64,000 bases of DNA from an uncultured Alphaproteobacteria bacterium (GTDB taxonomy: Bacteria > Pseudomonadota > Alphaproteobacteria > Rhizobiales > Rhizobiaceae), in NCBI GenBank assembly GCA_929200315.1, contig CAKMZB010000006.1, forward strand, positions 165,602 through 229,601, written 5' to 3'. The notes beneath the pieces are model-generated. The model worked only from the letters and a program-made list of their open reading frames with translations, was not told the DNA's origin and searched no databases. Made by a program: the position numbers and the translations under genes. Positions 46,309 through 55,480 of this stretch are shown here, one piece after another. Position 1 is the first letter of the stretch. The number at the start of each line of letters is the position of its first letter.

Positions 46309-46991
46309 CAGATTGTCACCTTCTGCTTAGCCGCAATATCGGCAACAGCAACCGTGCGATCGAATTGGTCATGCAGGGCAGCGTCATGGCTGACGACAAG
46401 AAGCGCCGCGCCGGTTTCCCGCGCCTGCGCCATCATCAAAGCGAGAAAGGCATCGCGCCGATCAGCATCCAGCGCCGATGTTGGTTCATCCGCCACCACC
46501 AGGCCGGGGCGCAGAAGAAAGGCCCGCGCCGCCGCAACTCGCTGTTGTTGCCCGGCGCTGAGCTCCGCGCCCTTCTGGCGCCATAGACTTTCAGCTAGAC
46601 CAAGCTCGGCAAGTAGGGCCTGAGCGCGCTCCACAGTCGCGGCACCGCTTTCGCCAGCAAGACGGGCGGGGAGCAGGACATTGTCTATGACGCTGAGATA
46701 GGGAAGCAGATTGAACTGTTGGAAGATCACACCAAGATTGCGTGCCCGAAAGGCATCGCGACGCGAACCGCTCATCGCCGTGAGATCTTCACCGAGAACC
46801 TCCACTCGGCCACGATCCGGCGTCGCAGTTCCACAGATGAGATTGAGCAATGTTGACTTGCCGCAACCGGACGGGCCGACCAGCAGGACCCGTTCGCCCG
46901 CCGCTATCGCAAAATCAGCCACCTCCAGCGAAAAAGCCGACGGACCGCGATAGGCGTATCGTAACGCGCTGATGGCAACGGCATCGTTCAA
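46308..46991 (-). CDS. ABC transporter ATP-binding protein (LolD/MacB type)
   Basis: 227-residue ATPase with Walker A GPSGCGKSTLLN, Q-loop VIFQQFNLLPYLS, signature LSAGQQQRVAAARAFL and Walker [13 protein letters not shown], then switch His in VSHD. The QFNLLPYLSVIDNV block is typical of the LolD/MacB group that pairs with FtsX-type permeases. It lies 6 bases after the DUF2796 gene and overlaps the permease gene. Confidence 0.95.
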   Translation of the reverse strand: MNDAVAISALRYAYRGPSAFSLEVADFAIAAGERVLLVGPSGCGKSTLLNLICGTATPDRGRVEVLGEDLTAMSGSRRDAFRARNLGVIFQQFNLLPYLSVIDNVLLPARLAGESGAATVERAQALLAELGLAESLWRQKGAELSAGQQQRVAAARAFLLRPGLVVADEPTSALDADRRDAFLALMMAQARETGAALLVVSHDAALHDQFDRTVAVADIAAKQKVTI

Positions 46992-46997
46992 GGGCGG

Positions 46998-47501
46998 TTA
47001 GTCCTGGAGGGCGGAGAGGTCGATCCTATTCTGCCCTGCCGGAACTTCCATGTCGAAGGAGCCATATTCGCTGATCCCTTCCACATCCAGCTCCTCGGTG
47101 CCGGGAAACAGGTCGAACCAGATCGTGCTAAGCTCGGTCAGCTCGGCCAGGTTTTTGCAGGTATAAGTTGCCTCAATCTCGAAATCGGCATGGTCACCAT
47201 GACGGTGGAGTTCCGCATCGACATTATCGCGCACGCAACCGGCGGCGGCAGGAGCGGTGAAGAAATCGTCCTGTTGGAACTTGGCAAGCGCATCTTCAAT
47301 CGCTGCCTTCTGTTCGTCCGTGGTGGGCTTAGCTTCAAAGCCGACAATGTCTTGTGCGGGGGATTCAATCTCGATGCTCATCTGTTTCCCGTCCAAAGCA
47401 ATCTGCACCTTGCCGGCACCATGGCTGTGGCCATCAGCGGCAAGAGCCGCGTGGGAGGAAAGGGCGAAGATGGAAACGGTAAGGGCGGTGAGAAGGCGCA
47501 T
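46998..47501 (-). CDS. DUF2796 (ZrgA-like) periplasmic metal-binding protein
   Basis: 167 residues with a Sec signal peptide (cleavage near ALAAD, about residue 22). The mature start DGHSHGAGKVQIALDG and the internal LHRHGDHADFE are His-rich, fitting zinc capture; a Cys pair (GCVRDN, YTCKNL) may form a disulfide. DUF2796 is the domain of ZrgA, reported in Vibrio zinc uptake. The ATG at 47501 has AAGG upstream. It heads the metal-uptake-like operon. Confidence 0.85.
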   Translation of the reverse strand: MRLLTALTVSIFALSSHAALAADGHSHGAGKVQIALDGKQMSIEIESPAQDIVGFEAKPTTDEQKAAIEDALAKFQQDDFFTAPAAAGCVRDNVDAELHRHGDHADFEIEATYTCKNLAELTELSTIWFDLFPGTEELDVEGISEYGSFDMEVPAGQNRIDLSALQD

Positions 47502-47573
47502 GGGACGAAACCTTGTTTGTGTCACGCAAATTGCATGGGAAGAGTGGCGGCATTATCGCGACATTGATGTCAA

Positions 47574-47594
47574 ATGCAACAATGAAAGTTGCAT
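47574..47594. promoter_or_regulatory. inverted repeat upstream of the DUF2796 operon
   Basis: Perfect 7-bp arms ATGCAAC / GTTGCAT with a 7-base spacer, 73 bases before the DUF2796 ATG. A metal-responsive operator would fit the site, but it does not match the Zur box pattern I know. Confidence 0.35.
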
Positions 47595-47621
47595 GAAATT
47601 GATGCCGAGGTTGGATGACCC

Positions 47622-48614
47622 TTAGTCGCTGGGAACACCCACCACTGCGATGCAATCCCCCATCCCGATAAGGCCTGGGAAATGGCGACCAATGACCAAA
47701 CCATCGCTCTTGGCTTTGCATTCCGCGGGTGTGACGCCGGTTCGGTCCACCGGCCAGATGCGAGCGATCACATCGCCTGTTGCCACCGCTTCTCCCAGAT
47801 CCACCATCGGTTCTATCAGCCCTTCACCAGTGCTGAAGTGGTAGCTGCCGTCATCGGGCATAGTGAGCAAGGTACTTGGCTGTCGCTCCATCTTGCCTTG
47901 CAAAAGGCCGAAATGGATCAGCACGTTGTGCAACCCTCTTTTGGCAATCGCGTTACTGCGCGCCGTCGACGTGCCTCCGCCGCCAAGCTCGGTGGTCACA
48001 AGCACCTTGCCCATCTCTTCTACAGCCGTGTCGTACATGCCTGCATTGTCGATCTCGCGAAGCTGTACCGAATGGGGCGCGTTGAAGGCCTCCATCGCCG
48101 CGAAACACTGTTGCTCCAGCGCCTTGTCATCAAGAATGTGCGCGGCAGCAAAAGGCAGGAATTCCAGCGACTTGCCGCCGGAATGGAAGTCCACCGCAAC
48201 ATCGGCAAGAGGCAGCAAATGACGCTGGAAATAGTCCGCGATCTTCTGCGTGATCGTCCCGTCCGGGGAACCGGGAAAGGCGCGGTTAAGATTGCCGCCG
48301 TCGATGGGCGAGGTGCGTTTTGCCGCGCGGAAGGCTGGGTAATTGAATGCGGGTACGATGATGAGCCGCCCACTCACATCCTCCACGCGCGTGGTGAGAG
48401 CCAACTCCTGCAGCGCGATCGGTCCCTCATATTCATCGCCATGGTTCGCGCCGGTAAGTAGGGCGGTCTTGCCTTCGCCGTTCTGGATCACCGTCAACGG
48501 GATCATCATCAGGCCCCAGGCGCTCTCATCGCGGCTGTGGGGGAGCTGCAAAAAGCCGTGATGCACCCCGTCCTGGTCGAGTGGAATGGTGGCGTTGATC
48601 AGACTTGGTTTCAC
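47622..48614 (-). CDS. doeB: N-acetyl-diaminobutyrate deacetylase of ectoine catabolism
   Basis: Zinc amidohydrolase of the succinylglutamate desuccinylase/aspartoacylase family, 330 residues; DoeB removes acetate from N-alpha-acetyl-L-2,4-diaminobutyrate. The zinc site is visible in TGANHGDEYEGPIAL (His and Glu) and VDFHSGG (third ligand His), with the GGGGTSTARS loop. VHHGFLQLPHSRDESAWG near the start is typical of DoeB. It follows doeA by 4 bases. The later genes doeC and doeD are not in the window. Confidence 0.9.
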   Translation of the reverse strand: MKPSLINATIPLDQDGVHHGFLQLPHSRDESAWGLMMIPLTVIQNGEGKTALLTGANHGDEYEGPIALQELALTTRVEDVSGRLIIVPAFNYPAFRAAKRTSPIDGGNLNRAFPGSPDGTITQKIADYFQRHLLPLADVAVDFHSGGKSLEFLPFAAAHILDDKALEQQCFAAMEAFNAPHSVQLREIDNAGMYDTAVEEMGKVLVTTELGGGGTSTARSNAIAKRGLHNVLIHFGLLQGKMERQPSTLLTMPDDGSYHFSTGEGLIEPMVDLGEAVATGDVIARIWPVDRTGVTPAECKAKSDGLVIGRHFPGLIGMGDCIAVVGVPSD

Positions 48615-48618
48615 GGCC

Positions 48619-49806
48619 CTACTCCTTCACCACCATCTTGCGCGGCACATCAGCGAGGCATTCGGGAGCGCCCTTCGTGATGCGGATGCTCTCTGTGATC
48701 TCAAAGCCCCAATCCTCCATCCACAAACCGGTCATGAAATGGAAGGTCATATTCTCCCGCAATTGCGTGGTGTCGCCGGGGCGAAGCGACATCGTGCGCT
48801 CGCCCCAGTCTGGCGGATAGGAAACGCCGATGGGATAGCCCGTGCGATTGTCCTTCGTGATGCCATGTCTTTTCAGGACGGCGAAGAAGGCATGGGCGAT
48901 ATCCTGGCAAAGATTGCCCTCCTTCGCCGCTTCAAGCCCCGCTTCCATGCCCTCCAGCACCGCCTTTTCTGCATCGAGAAAAGTCTGCGTTGGCTTGCCG
49001 AGAAAGAGCGTTCGCGACAGCGGACAATGGTAGCGTCGATAAACACCTGCCACTTCAAAGAACGTGCCCTCACCCGTTTTCATCAGTTCATCATCCCACG
49101 TGAGATGCGGAGCCGCGGCGTCTGAGCCGGATGGTAACAGCGGCACGATGGCGGGATAGTCGCCCCCCGCGCCAATCTGGGGATCATAGCGCAGGCCAGC
49201 GTCATAGATCTCCGCGACCAGATCACATTTGCGCAGACCCGGTTCGGCCTTCTCGACAATGCGCTCATGCATTCGGCCAACCAGCTTGCCGGCGATGCGC
49301 ATATAATCAAGTTCGGCTTGGGATTTGACGGCGCGTTGCCAGTTCACCAGCGCCGTCGCATCCTGGAATTGGGCATTCGGCAGGTGTTTCTGCAATGCGC
49401 CAAATGCGGCTGCCGAGAACCAGTAATTGTCCATCTCCACCCCGATCGTCCCGCGATCGAGCTTGCGGTCGGTGAGCTGTGCGGAGAGGTGATCCATCGG
49501 ATGGCGTTCGGTCGATTGAACGTAATGGTCCGGGTAGGAGAGAATGTTGGCCGGGTCCATAAAGCAGGTGCGCAACGCGCCGTTGGCATCCTGACCGCGC
49601 CCATACCAAAGCGGCTCACCATCGAGCGTCAACACCACACATTGATGAACGTAGAACGACCAGCCGTCATAGCCGGTCAGCCAGTTCATGTTGCTGGGAT
49701 CGCTCACGATCAGCAGATCCAACCCGGCATCCGCCATAGCGGCTCGAGTCTTGGCGAGCCGGGCGGCAAACTCCTCTCGGGAGAAGTTCAGCTTCGGTTC
49801 TGGCAC
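48619..49806 (-). CDS. doeA: ectoine hydrolase
   Basis: Opens the ectoine ring to N-acetyl-diaminobutyrate. The 395 residues form an M24 creatinase-like fold; LIVSDPSNMNWLTGYDGWSFYVHQ, LWYGRGQDANGA, YPDHYVQSTERHPMD and VEMDNYWFSAAAFG match DoeA. The GTG at 49806 is used because GGGGAGGG lies 8 bases upstream and the family N-terminus begins here; a longer frame to 49872 is less likely. It is paralogous to the creatinase at 30.7 kb but diverged strongly. Confidence 0.93.
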   Translation of the reverse strand: MPEPKLNFSREEFAARLAKTRAAMADAGLDLLIVSDPSNMNWLTGYDGWSFYVHQCVVLTLDGEPLWYGRGQDANGALRTCFMDPANILSYPDHYVQSTERHPMDHLSAQLTDRKLDRGTIGVEMDNYWFSAAAFGALQKHLPNAQFQDATALVNWQRAVKSQAELDYMRIAGKLVGRMHERIVEKAEPGLRKCDLVAEIYDAGLRYDPQIGAGGDYPAIVPLLPSGSDAAAPHLTWDDELMKTGEGTFFEVAGVYRRYHCPLSRTLFLGKPTQTFLDAEKAVLEGMEAGLEAAKEGNLCQDIAHAFFAVLKRHGITKDNRTGYPIGVSYPPDWGERTMSLRPGDTTQLRENMTFHFMTGLWMEDWGFEITESIRITKGAPECLADVPRKMVVKE

Positions 49807-49974
49807 GGCGAAAGCCCTCCCCAGGTGGCGGGCAAAATGCCTCGTCCCCGGCACTTCACCACGCCAGAACACGCGCGCAAAGAGGGCGTGTGGTCCGGCT
49901 GTTCACACAAGACGCCACTGAAGCAAACAATCGCGCCGTCAACCCTAGAGCCAACAGATCAGCGATGAGGCAAC

Positions 49975-50817
49975 CTATTTGGCAGGCCTGACATTCTGGC
50001 GCTGCGATCCAAGCCCTTCGATTCCCAATTCAACAATCTCGCCGCCCTTAAGGTAGGTTGGTGGCTTCTGGCCCATGCCTACGCCAGGAGGAGTGCCCGT
50101 GGAAATGACGTCACCCGGTTGGAGGCTCATGAACCGGCTTACATAGCTGACAATATGGGCCACACCGAAAACCATGGTCGACGTCGAACCATCCTGGTAA
50201 CGCTTGCCATCCACGTCCAACCAGAGCTCGAGGGCTTGGGGATCATCAACCTCGTCACGTGATACAAGCCACGGACCGATTGGGCCGAAGGTATCGCACC
50301 CCTTACCCTTGTCCCATGTTCCTCCACGCTCAATCTGGAATTCCCGTTCAGAAACGTCATTTACGACGCAATATCCAGCGACATGATCCAGAGCATCTGT
50401 CTCCTCGATATAGGCTCCGCCCTTACCGATCACGACGCCCAGCTCGACCTCCCAATCAGTCTTGTTTGAATTACGGGGGATGAGCACGTCGTCATTGGGG
50501 CCGCAAATTGCGCTGGTCGCCTTGAGGAAGATAACCGGTTCTTCAGGAACCGGCATTCCACTCTCCGCAGCATGGTCGGAGTAGTTGAGACCAATGCAGA
50601 TGAATTTGCCGACCTGACCAACACACGGCCCGATCCGATCCACCACTATGTCCGGCAATGTCGAAAGATCAGTTTGCGAGATTGCTTTCATGGAAGCGGG
50701 CAAGAGTGCCTCACCTGCTATGTCTGCAACAATGGAAGACAAGTCTCGAACCATGCCGTCCTGATCCAATATCGCTGGCCTTTCCTCGCCAGCAGCTCCA
50801 ACACGCATCAGTTTCAA
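49975..50817 (-). CDS. fumarylacetoacetate hydrolase-family protein, likely 2,4-diketo-3-deoxy-L-fuconate hydrolase
   Basis: Metal-dependent hydrolase expected to cleave 2,4-diketo-3-deoxy-L-fuconate to pyruvate and L-lactate. The 280 residues contain ICIGLNYSDHAAESG, EPVIFLKATSAICGPND, the metal ligand Glu pair in WEVELGVVIG, NDVSEREFQIERGGTWDKGKG and GTPPGVGMGQKPP. It is last in the nine-gene minus-strand fucose operon, 54 bases after fucD. The assignment to this step rests on gene context; the family also handles rhamnonate and catechol products. Confidence 0.85.
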   Translation of the reverse strand: MKLMRVGAAGEERPAILDQDGMVRDLSSIVADIAGEALLPASMKAISQTDLSTLPDIVVDRIGPCVGQVGKFICIGLNYSDHAAESGMPVPEEPVIFLKATSAICGPNDDVLIPRNSNKTDWEVELGVVIGKGGAYIEETDALDHVAGYCVVNDVSEREFQIERGGTWDKGKGCDTFGPIGPWLVSRDEVDDPQALELWLDVDGKRYQDGSTSTMVFGVAHIVSYVSRFMSLQPGDVISTGTPPGVGMGQKPPTYLKGGEIVELGIEGLGSQRQNVRPAK

Positions 50818-50871
50818 TGTATCATCCTCTCGGCTTTGAACAGCTTTCCGGCAAAGCCGGACAGTCGCTTC

Positions 50872-52164
50872 TCAAGCGGCTGCGTCTGTCGGTAAGTATT
50901 CGTAATTCTTGATCGATGCCGGCTTCATTTCGATGGAAAAGCCCGGTGCCCTTGGCGGCATGTAGGAACCGTTCTTGATCTCACACGGATCCACAAAATG
51001 CTCGTGGAGATGGTCGACAAACTCAACCGATCGATCCTCCAGCGTTCCAGAAATTGCAACAAAATCGATCATGGCCAGATGCTGTACATATTCACACAGG
51101 CCAACACCTCCAGCGTGAGGCCAGACCGGCTTGTCGTATTTTGCAGCCATAAGAAGCACGGCCAAAACCTCATTCAGACCACCCAGCCTGCAGGCATCGA
51201 TCTGGACGATATCTATTCCGCCTTCAACAATGAGCTGCTTGAAGATGATTCTATTCTGACACATTTCCCCGCTGGCAACTTTGACGGGCTTCACCGCTTC
51301 ACGAATTTTCCGATGCCCGGCAATGTCATCAGGGCTGGTTGGTTCTTCAATGAAATGGGGCTTGGCAAAGGCGAGCTGATTGACCCAGTCAATTGCATCA
51401 TCAATCTCCCAAACCTGATTGGCATCGATCATCAAAAGGCGGTCAGGGCCAATCTCTTCCCGCGCAATCCGAAGACGGCGTATGTCATCGTCCAGATCCA
51501 GGCCGACTTTCAGTTTGATCCGGTCGTGACCTTGGGCAACGGCCTCACGACACAGGCGTCTAAGCTTCTCATCAGAATAGCCAAGCCAGCCGGCAGACGT
51601 GGTGTAGCTGGGATAGCCACCCCTTTCCAGACGAGCGACGCGCCCGTCCTTCCCTTCGGCGTTGCGTTGCAGCAGCTTCAGCGCTTCAGCTGGTGTAATT
51701 GCATCCGTGATGTACCGAAAATCGACAATGGAGACGATCTCTTCCGGCGTCATATCCGACACAAGACGCCATACCGGCTTGCCTTCCACCTTGGCCAAAA
51801 GATCCCACACCGCATTGACCACCGCGCCGGTTGCAAGATGGATCGCACCCTTGTCGGGGCCAATCCAGCGCAACTGACTGTCGGAGGTAATATCACGCCA
51901 GAATTGACCAGGATTTGCACGAATAGTCGTCAGATCACGACCGACAACAAGGTGCCGAAGTGCCTCGATTGCCAGGCAGCAAATTTCGTTACCGCGCCCG
52001 ATTGTAAATGTCAGGCCATGGCCGTCCAGGTCTGATTGATCCGTCTTGAGAATGACGTAGGCCGCCGAATAGTCCGGATCAGGGTTCATAGCGTCCGACC
52101 CATCCAGCTTGTCGGATGTCGGAAAACGCAGATCGTGGACACTCATGTCGATTATCTTGAGCAT
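50872..52164 (-). CDS. fucD: L-fuconate dehydratase
   Basis: Dehydrates L-fuconate to 2-keto-3-deoxy-L-fuconate. The 430 residues are an enolase-superfamily protein with RFPTSDKLDGSDAMNPDPDY, GRGNEICCLAIEALRHLVVG, GPDKGAIHLATGAVVNAVWD, the base KLKVG, metal ligands in MIDANQVWE and FIEEPTSP, and the His in WPHAGGVGLCEYVQH. These match the characterised Xanthomonas enzyme closely. This is the best-defined enzyme of the cluster and fixes its substrate as L-fucose. Confidence 0.95.
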   Translation of the reverse strand: MLKIIDMSVHDLRFPTSDKLDGSDAMNPDPDYSAAYVILKTDQSDLDGHGLTFTIGRGNEICCLAIEALRHLVVGRDLTTIRANPGQFWRDITSDSQLRWIGPDKGAIHLATGAVVNAVWDLLAKVEGKPVWRLVSDMTPEEIVSIVDFRYITDAITPAEALKLLQRNAEGKDGRVARLERGGYPSYTTSAGWLGYSDEKLRRLCREAVAQGHDRIKLKVGLDLDDDIRRLRIAREEIGPDRLLMIDANQVWEIDDAIDWVNQLAFAKPHFIEEPTSPDDIAGHRKIREAVKPVKVASGEMCQNRIIFKQLIVEGGIDIVQIDACRLGGLNEVLAVLLMAAKYDKPVWPHAGGVGLCEYVQHLAMIDFVAISGTLEDRSVEFVDHLHEHFVDPCEIKNGSYMPPRAPGFSIEMKPASIKNYEYLPTDAAA

Positions 52165-52182
52165 GGTAAGGAAACTCTCCGA

Positions 52183-52914
52183 TCAAAGCACCCAGCCGCC
52201 GTCGATAACGACAGCTTGGCCGGTGGTGTAGGTCGCGTTTGCGAGATAGACAGCAAGGTCGGCTATCTCTTCGGGGGTACCGAGCCGCCCCATGGGCTGG
52301 CGTGCGATAAATGCTTTGCGGGCAATTTCGTAATCTCCCTGAGCACGCATGCGTTGCTCAAGAGAAGGACTTTCCACCGTTCCCGGACAGATGGCATTGC
52401 ACCGTATACCGCGATCCATGAAGTCGGCGGCGATGGACTTGGTCAGCCCAATGACCGCAGCTTTGGTTGTGGTGTAAATGAAGCGGTCAGGGACGCCTTT
52501 GATCGAGCTGGCGACCGACGACATGTTGATGATGACCCCGTCACCTTTCACCGTCATTTCTGGTAGAAACGCTTTTGTTGTGCGGATCATGGATCGCACA
52601 TTCAGATCCATTGCGAATTCGTAGTCCTCGTCTGTGAGATCAAGGACAGTACCGGAATGAACAAAGCCTGCTCCGTTGAACAAGGCGTCGATTGGTCCTG
52701 TCGCATCCGCACAGGCCAGAACTGCTTTATCATCTCTCACATCGAGCCTGCGGGTTGATATTCGTGCGGTCCCGTCAAGCGAGGCGAGCGCCTCCTCGTT
52801 GATGTCTGTCGCGATGACATTCGCGCCCGCATTGGCAAACCCGACCGCAACTGCCCGCCCAATCCCCTGCGCGGCTGCGGTAACCAAGACCGTCTTTCCT
52901 TCAACCCAACTCAT
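52183..52914 (-). CDS. SDR oxidoreductase, likely 2-keto-3-deoxy-L-fuconate dehydrogenase
   Basis: NAD-dependent SDR of 243 residues, expected to oxidise 2-keto-3-deoxy-L-fuconate at C4. It has TAAAQGIGRAVA (coenzyme; the first Gly of TGxxxGIG is Ala), catalytic Ser in NMSSVASS, YTTTKAAV with Tyr/Lys, and CPGTVESPSLEQRMRAQGD, a stretch typical of this subgroup and of the related BDH2 enzymes. It lies between the mutarotase and fucD genes. Confidence 0.88.
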   Translation of the reverse strand: MSWVEGKTVLVTAAAQGIGRAVAVGFANAGANVIATDINEEALASLDGTARISTRRLDVRDDKAVLACADATGPIDALFNGAGFVHSGTVLDLTDEDYEFAMDLNVRSMIRTTKAFLPEMTVKGDGVIINMSSVASSIKGVPDRFIYTTTKAAVIGLTKSIAADFMDRGIRCNAICPGTVESPSLEQRMRAQGDYEIARKAFIARQPMGRLGTPEEIADLAVYLANATYTTGQAVVIDGGWVL

Positions 52915-52941
52915 GGCATTCTTCTCTTTCCGGCAAAGCCG

Positions 52942-53271
52942 TCAATCTGTGTGAAACACTTCTTCCATCATCGACCATTGCTCATCGCCTTCCCGGCTTT
53001 CGAGCGGCTGCTGGCAAGGGTCAGTGAGGGCCCACCACTCCCGCGTCTTGGGATCTTCGGCCATTCGCGCCGTGTCAGCTGCAAAGTTGCTGCCGTGATA
53101 TTCCCAATAGCCAAACAGCAGATTTTCCGGCTCGCGCAGGAAAATTGAGTAATTGCGAATGTTGCTGTTCTTGATCTGGCGCAGAACTTCCGGCCAGGCA
53201 TTGGCGTGGAGTTCCTTATACTCATCAATCTTTTCCGGCCGGATGCGGATCAACATGCCCATGCGCTGCAT
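52942..53271 (-). CDS. L-rhamnose mutarotase-family protein, likely L-fucose mutarotase
   Basis: 109-residue dimeric ferredoxin-like protein of the RhaM/YiiL family (DUF718) that speeds alpha/beta anomer exchange of the sugar. RIRPEKIDEYKELHANAWPEVL with the family His, NYSIFLREPENLLFGYWEY and the C-terminal WWALTDPCQQPLE are diagnostic. The ATG at 53271 overlaps the upstream stop (TGATG); GTG 53274 is also in frame. Cluster context suggests L-fucose, although the family is not the FucU fucose mutarotase. Confidence 0.9.
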   Translation of the reverse strand: MQRMGMLIRIRPEKIDEYKELHANAWPEVLRQIKNSNIRNYSIFLREPENLLFGYWEYHGSNFAADTARMAEDPKTREWWALTDPCQQPLESREGDEQWSMMEEVFHTD

Positions 53272-54383
53272 CACGCCGCCTCCGCTACAACTTCGCGGCC
53301 CATGGCGAGGCCATCAATTGCCTTCCAATCCCAATCAATTCCAAGTCCCGGCTCATCACTGGGATAGGCACGACCGTTCTCGATCCTCATGGCGGTTTTC
53401 GTCAGATCGTCGATCTGCGGAATGTATTCCAGCCACTTTGCGTTGGGTGTCGCGCAGACCAGCGGCAGATGAAGCTCCATAAGGAAATGAGGGCACACAG
53501 CAATGTTGTGAGCTTCGGCCATATGGGCGACCTTCAGCCATGGCGTAATACCGCCGATGCGCGCCACATCGACCTGCACGATGCTCGCAGCGCCGCTGAC
53601 AATGTATTCCTTGAATTGGCCCAGGGAATACATGCTCTCACCAACAGCAATCGGAACCGATGTGCTCCTTGCAAGAGTGGCATGGCTCGCCACGTCATCG
53701 GCAGGCAGCGGCTCCTCGAACCATGCAATACCGTGTTCCTCCAACATCCGCGCGCGCCGTATGGATTCTGACAACGTAAAGCTCTGATTGGCATCGGTCA
53801 TAATCTCAAAACCGGGGCCAACAGCGTCACGAACTGCCGCGAGCCGCCCAGAATCTTCGTTGATATGTTCGCGTCCGACTTTCAGCTTCGCCCCGCGGAA
53901 CCCGGCCTCTTTCATCGCAACCGCATCATCCACCAATTGGGATGTTTCCAGATGCAGCCAACCGCCCTCGGTCGTGTAGAGTGGTGTGCTTTCCCGAAAG
54001 CCACCCGCCGCCTTCCACAAGGGCAGACCCCCGCGCTTGCAGCGAAGATCCCACAATGCGGTATCAATTGCCGCAAGCGACAGGGATGTTATGGCCCCCA
54101 CCGCTGTCGCATGGGTTTTGAACAGGAGACAGGACCAGATGGCTTCAATACGGTCAGCATCCTGACCGATCAGGGTGGGAAGCAGGGTTTCCTTCAACAG
54201 AGCCACGACGGACTGACCGCCGGTTCCGATGGTGTAGGTATAGCCCGTGCCAGACGCACCGTCGCTGTCATACACAGTAAGGATTGGCGTTTCCTGGCTT
54301 TCAAACACCTGAATGGCGTCCACCCGCTTCACCTTGGGTGACAGGTTGACCATCGTTATTTCCGCACGCTCAATAACTGCCAT
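53271..54383 (-). CDS. mandelate racemase/muconate lactonizing family sugar-acid dehydratase, substrate unknown
   Basis: 370-residue enolase-superfamily enzyme. It has the base AKLKVGREH, metal ligands in IMTDANQSFTL, WFEEPLPADD and AVGESMYS, and the PHFLMELH histidine region. It is not close to FucD, so it should act on a second acid sugar or an alternative substrate taken up by the same transporter, such as a lyxonate, arabinonate or galactarate type. Located between the transporter ATPase and mutarotase genes, 3 bases after the ATPase stop. Confidence 0.87.
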   Translation of the reverse strand: MAVIERAEITMVNLSPKVKRVDAIQVFESQETPILTVYDSDGASGTGYTYTIGTGGQSVVALLKETLLPTLIGQDADRIEAIWSCLLFKTHATAVGAITSLSLAAIDTALWDLRCKRGGLPLWKAAGGFRESTPLYTTEGGWLHLETSQLVDDAVAMKEAGFRGAKLKVGREHINEDSGRLAAVRDAVGPGFEIMTDANQSFTLSESIRRARMLEEHGIAWFEEPLPADDVASHATLARSTSVPIAVGESMYSLGQFKEYIVSGAASIVQVDVARIGGITPWLKVAHMAEAHNIAVCPHFLMELHLPLVCATPNAKWLEYIPQIDDLTKTAMRIENGRAYPSDEPGLGIDWDWKAIDGLAMGREVVAEAA

Positions 54384-54386
54384 GGT

Positions 54387-55478
54387 TCAATTCCTGATCG
54401 CCCTTCCGCTCGACGCATCGAAGAGATGGCACTTGTCGATCTGCAGCTGGAAAGTGAGCGTTTCCCCAACCGCAACGTGTCGGGGATTGTGCATCTTGGC
54501 TTGAACCTCCTTGCCGCCAAAATCGACAAAGAGCAGCGTTTCGGTGCCAAGCGGCTCCGTCAGTTGAACGTCGAGTTCGACTTCAGCTTTCAAACCCGTC
54601 TCTTCAATTCCGTGGCCGACGGGAGAAAGGCTATCGGCGCGGAACCCCAAAACGACGTCTTGCCCATCGCGGACAAGATCCTTCGCATCCGTCGGGACCG
54701 GTAATTGTGCGCCATCTTCGAGCACCATGGACGGCCCCGAAATTTTTGCGTTCAGCAAGTTCATGGGTGGTGACCCGATAAACGTGGCAACAAACGTGTC
54801 CACCGGAGCGTCAAACAATTCGAGCGGCGTTCCAGCCTGGATGATGTGGCCGTCCTTCATCAGCACGATCCTGTCAGCCAAGGTCATGGCCTCAACCTGA
54901 TCGTGGGTCACATAGATGATCGTGTTACCGACCTTCTTGTGGAGCTTCTTAATCTCGACACGCATCTGGGTCCGCAGTTTTGCGTCGAGGTTCGAGAGCG
55001 GCTCGTCAAAAAGATAAACATCCGGATGACGAACGATTGCCCGCCCCATCGCAACACGCTGGCGCTGACCGCCGGACAGTTCACCGGGTCGCCGGTCCAT
55101 CAGTTCATCAAGACCCAAAATATGAGCAGCCTCATCGACCGCCTTGTCGATTGCACTTTCGGGTTGATTGGCAATCTTTAGCGAGAAGCCCAAATTCTCC
55201 CGAACCGTCATGTGGGGATAGAGCGCGTAGTTCTGGAACACCATCGAGATGTTACGCTCACGGGGAGGAAGATCGTTCACGACCCGGTCCCCGATCGTGA
55301 CCTCGCCGCCGGAAATGTTTTCCAACCCGGCAATCATTCTCAGCGTGGTCGACTTGCCGCAGCCCGATGGACCCACAAGCACCACGAATTCTCCATCCTC
55401 AATTTGCAGATCAATGCCATGCACGGCTTTGAATTTGCCGTAGTACTTTTCGACGGATGTCAGTGAAACTTCAGCCAT
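54387..55478 (-). CDS. sugar ABC transporter ATP-binding protein (UgpC/MalK type)
   Basis: 363-residue CUT1 ATPase: Walker A GPSGCGKSTTLRM, Q-loop MVFQNYALYPHMTV, signature [14 protein letters not shown], Walker B VYLFDEPLSNLD and a C-terminal TOBE domain (about 245-360). The ATG at 55478 is preceded by GAAGGG; the longer in-frame extension to 55583 overlaps the permease gene and is rejected. It energises the two permeases just upstream. Confidence 0.95.
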   Translation of the reverse strand: MAEVSLTSVEKYYGKFKAVHGIDLQIEDGEFVVLVGPSGCGKSTTLRMIAGLENISGGEVTIGDRVVNDLPPRERNISMVFQNYALYPHMTVRENLGFSLKIANQPESAIDKAVDEAAHILGLDELMDRRPGELSGGQRQRVAMGRAIVRHPDVYLFDEPLSNLDAKLRTQMRVEIKKLHKKVGNTIIYVTHDQVEAMTLADRIVLMKDGHIIQAGTPLELFDAPVDTFVATFIGSPPMNLLNAKISGPSMVLEDGAQLPVPTDAKDLVRDGQDVVLGFRADSLSPVGHGIEETGLKAEVELDVQLTEPLGTETLLFVDFGGKEVQAKMHNPRHVAVGETLTFQLQIDKCHLFDASSGRAIRN

Positions 55479-55480
55479 AA

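Noticed and set aside
50998..52035. Plus-strand open frame of 345 codons
   Set aside because: Antisense to fucD; no signature or ribosome-binding site.
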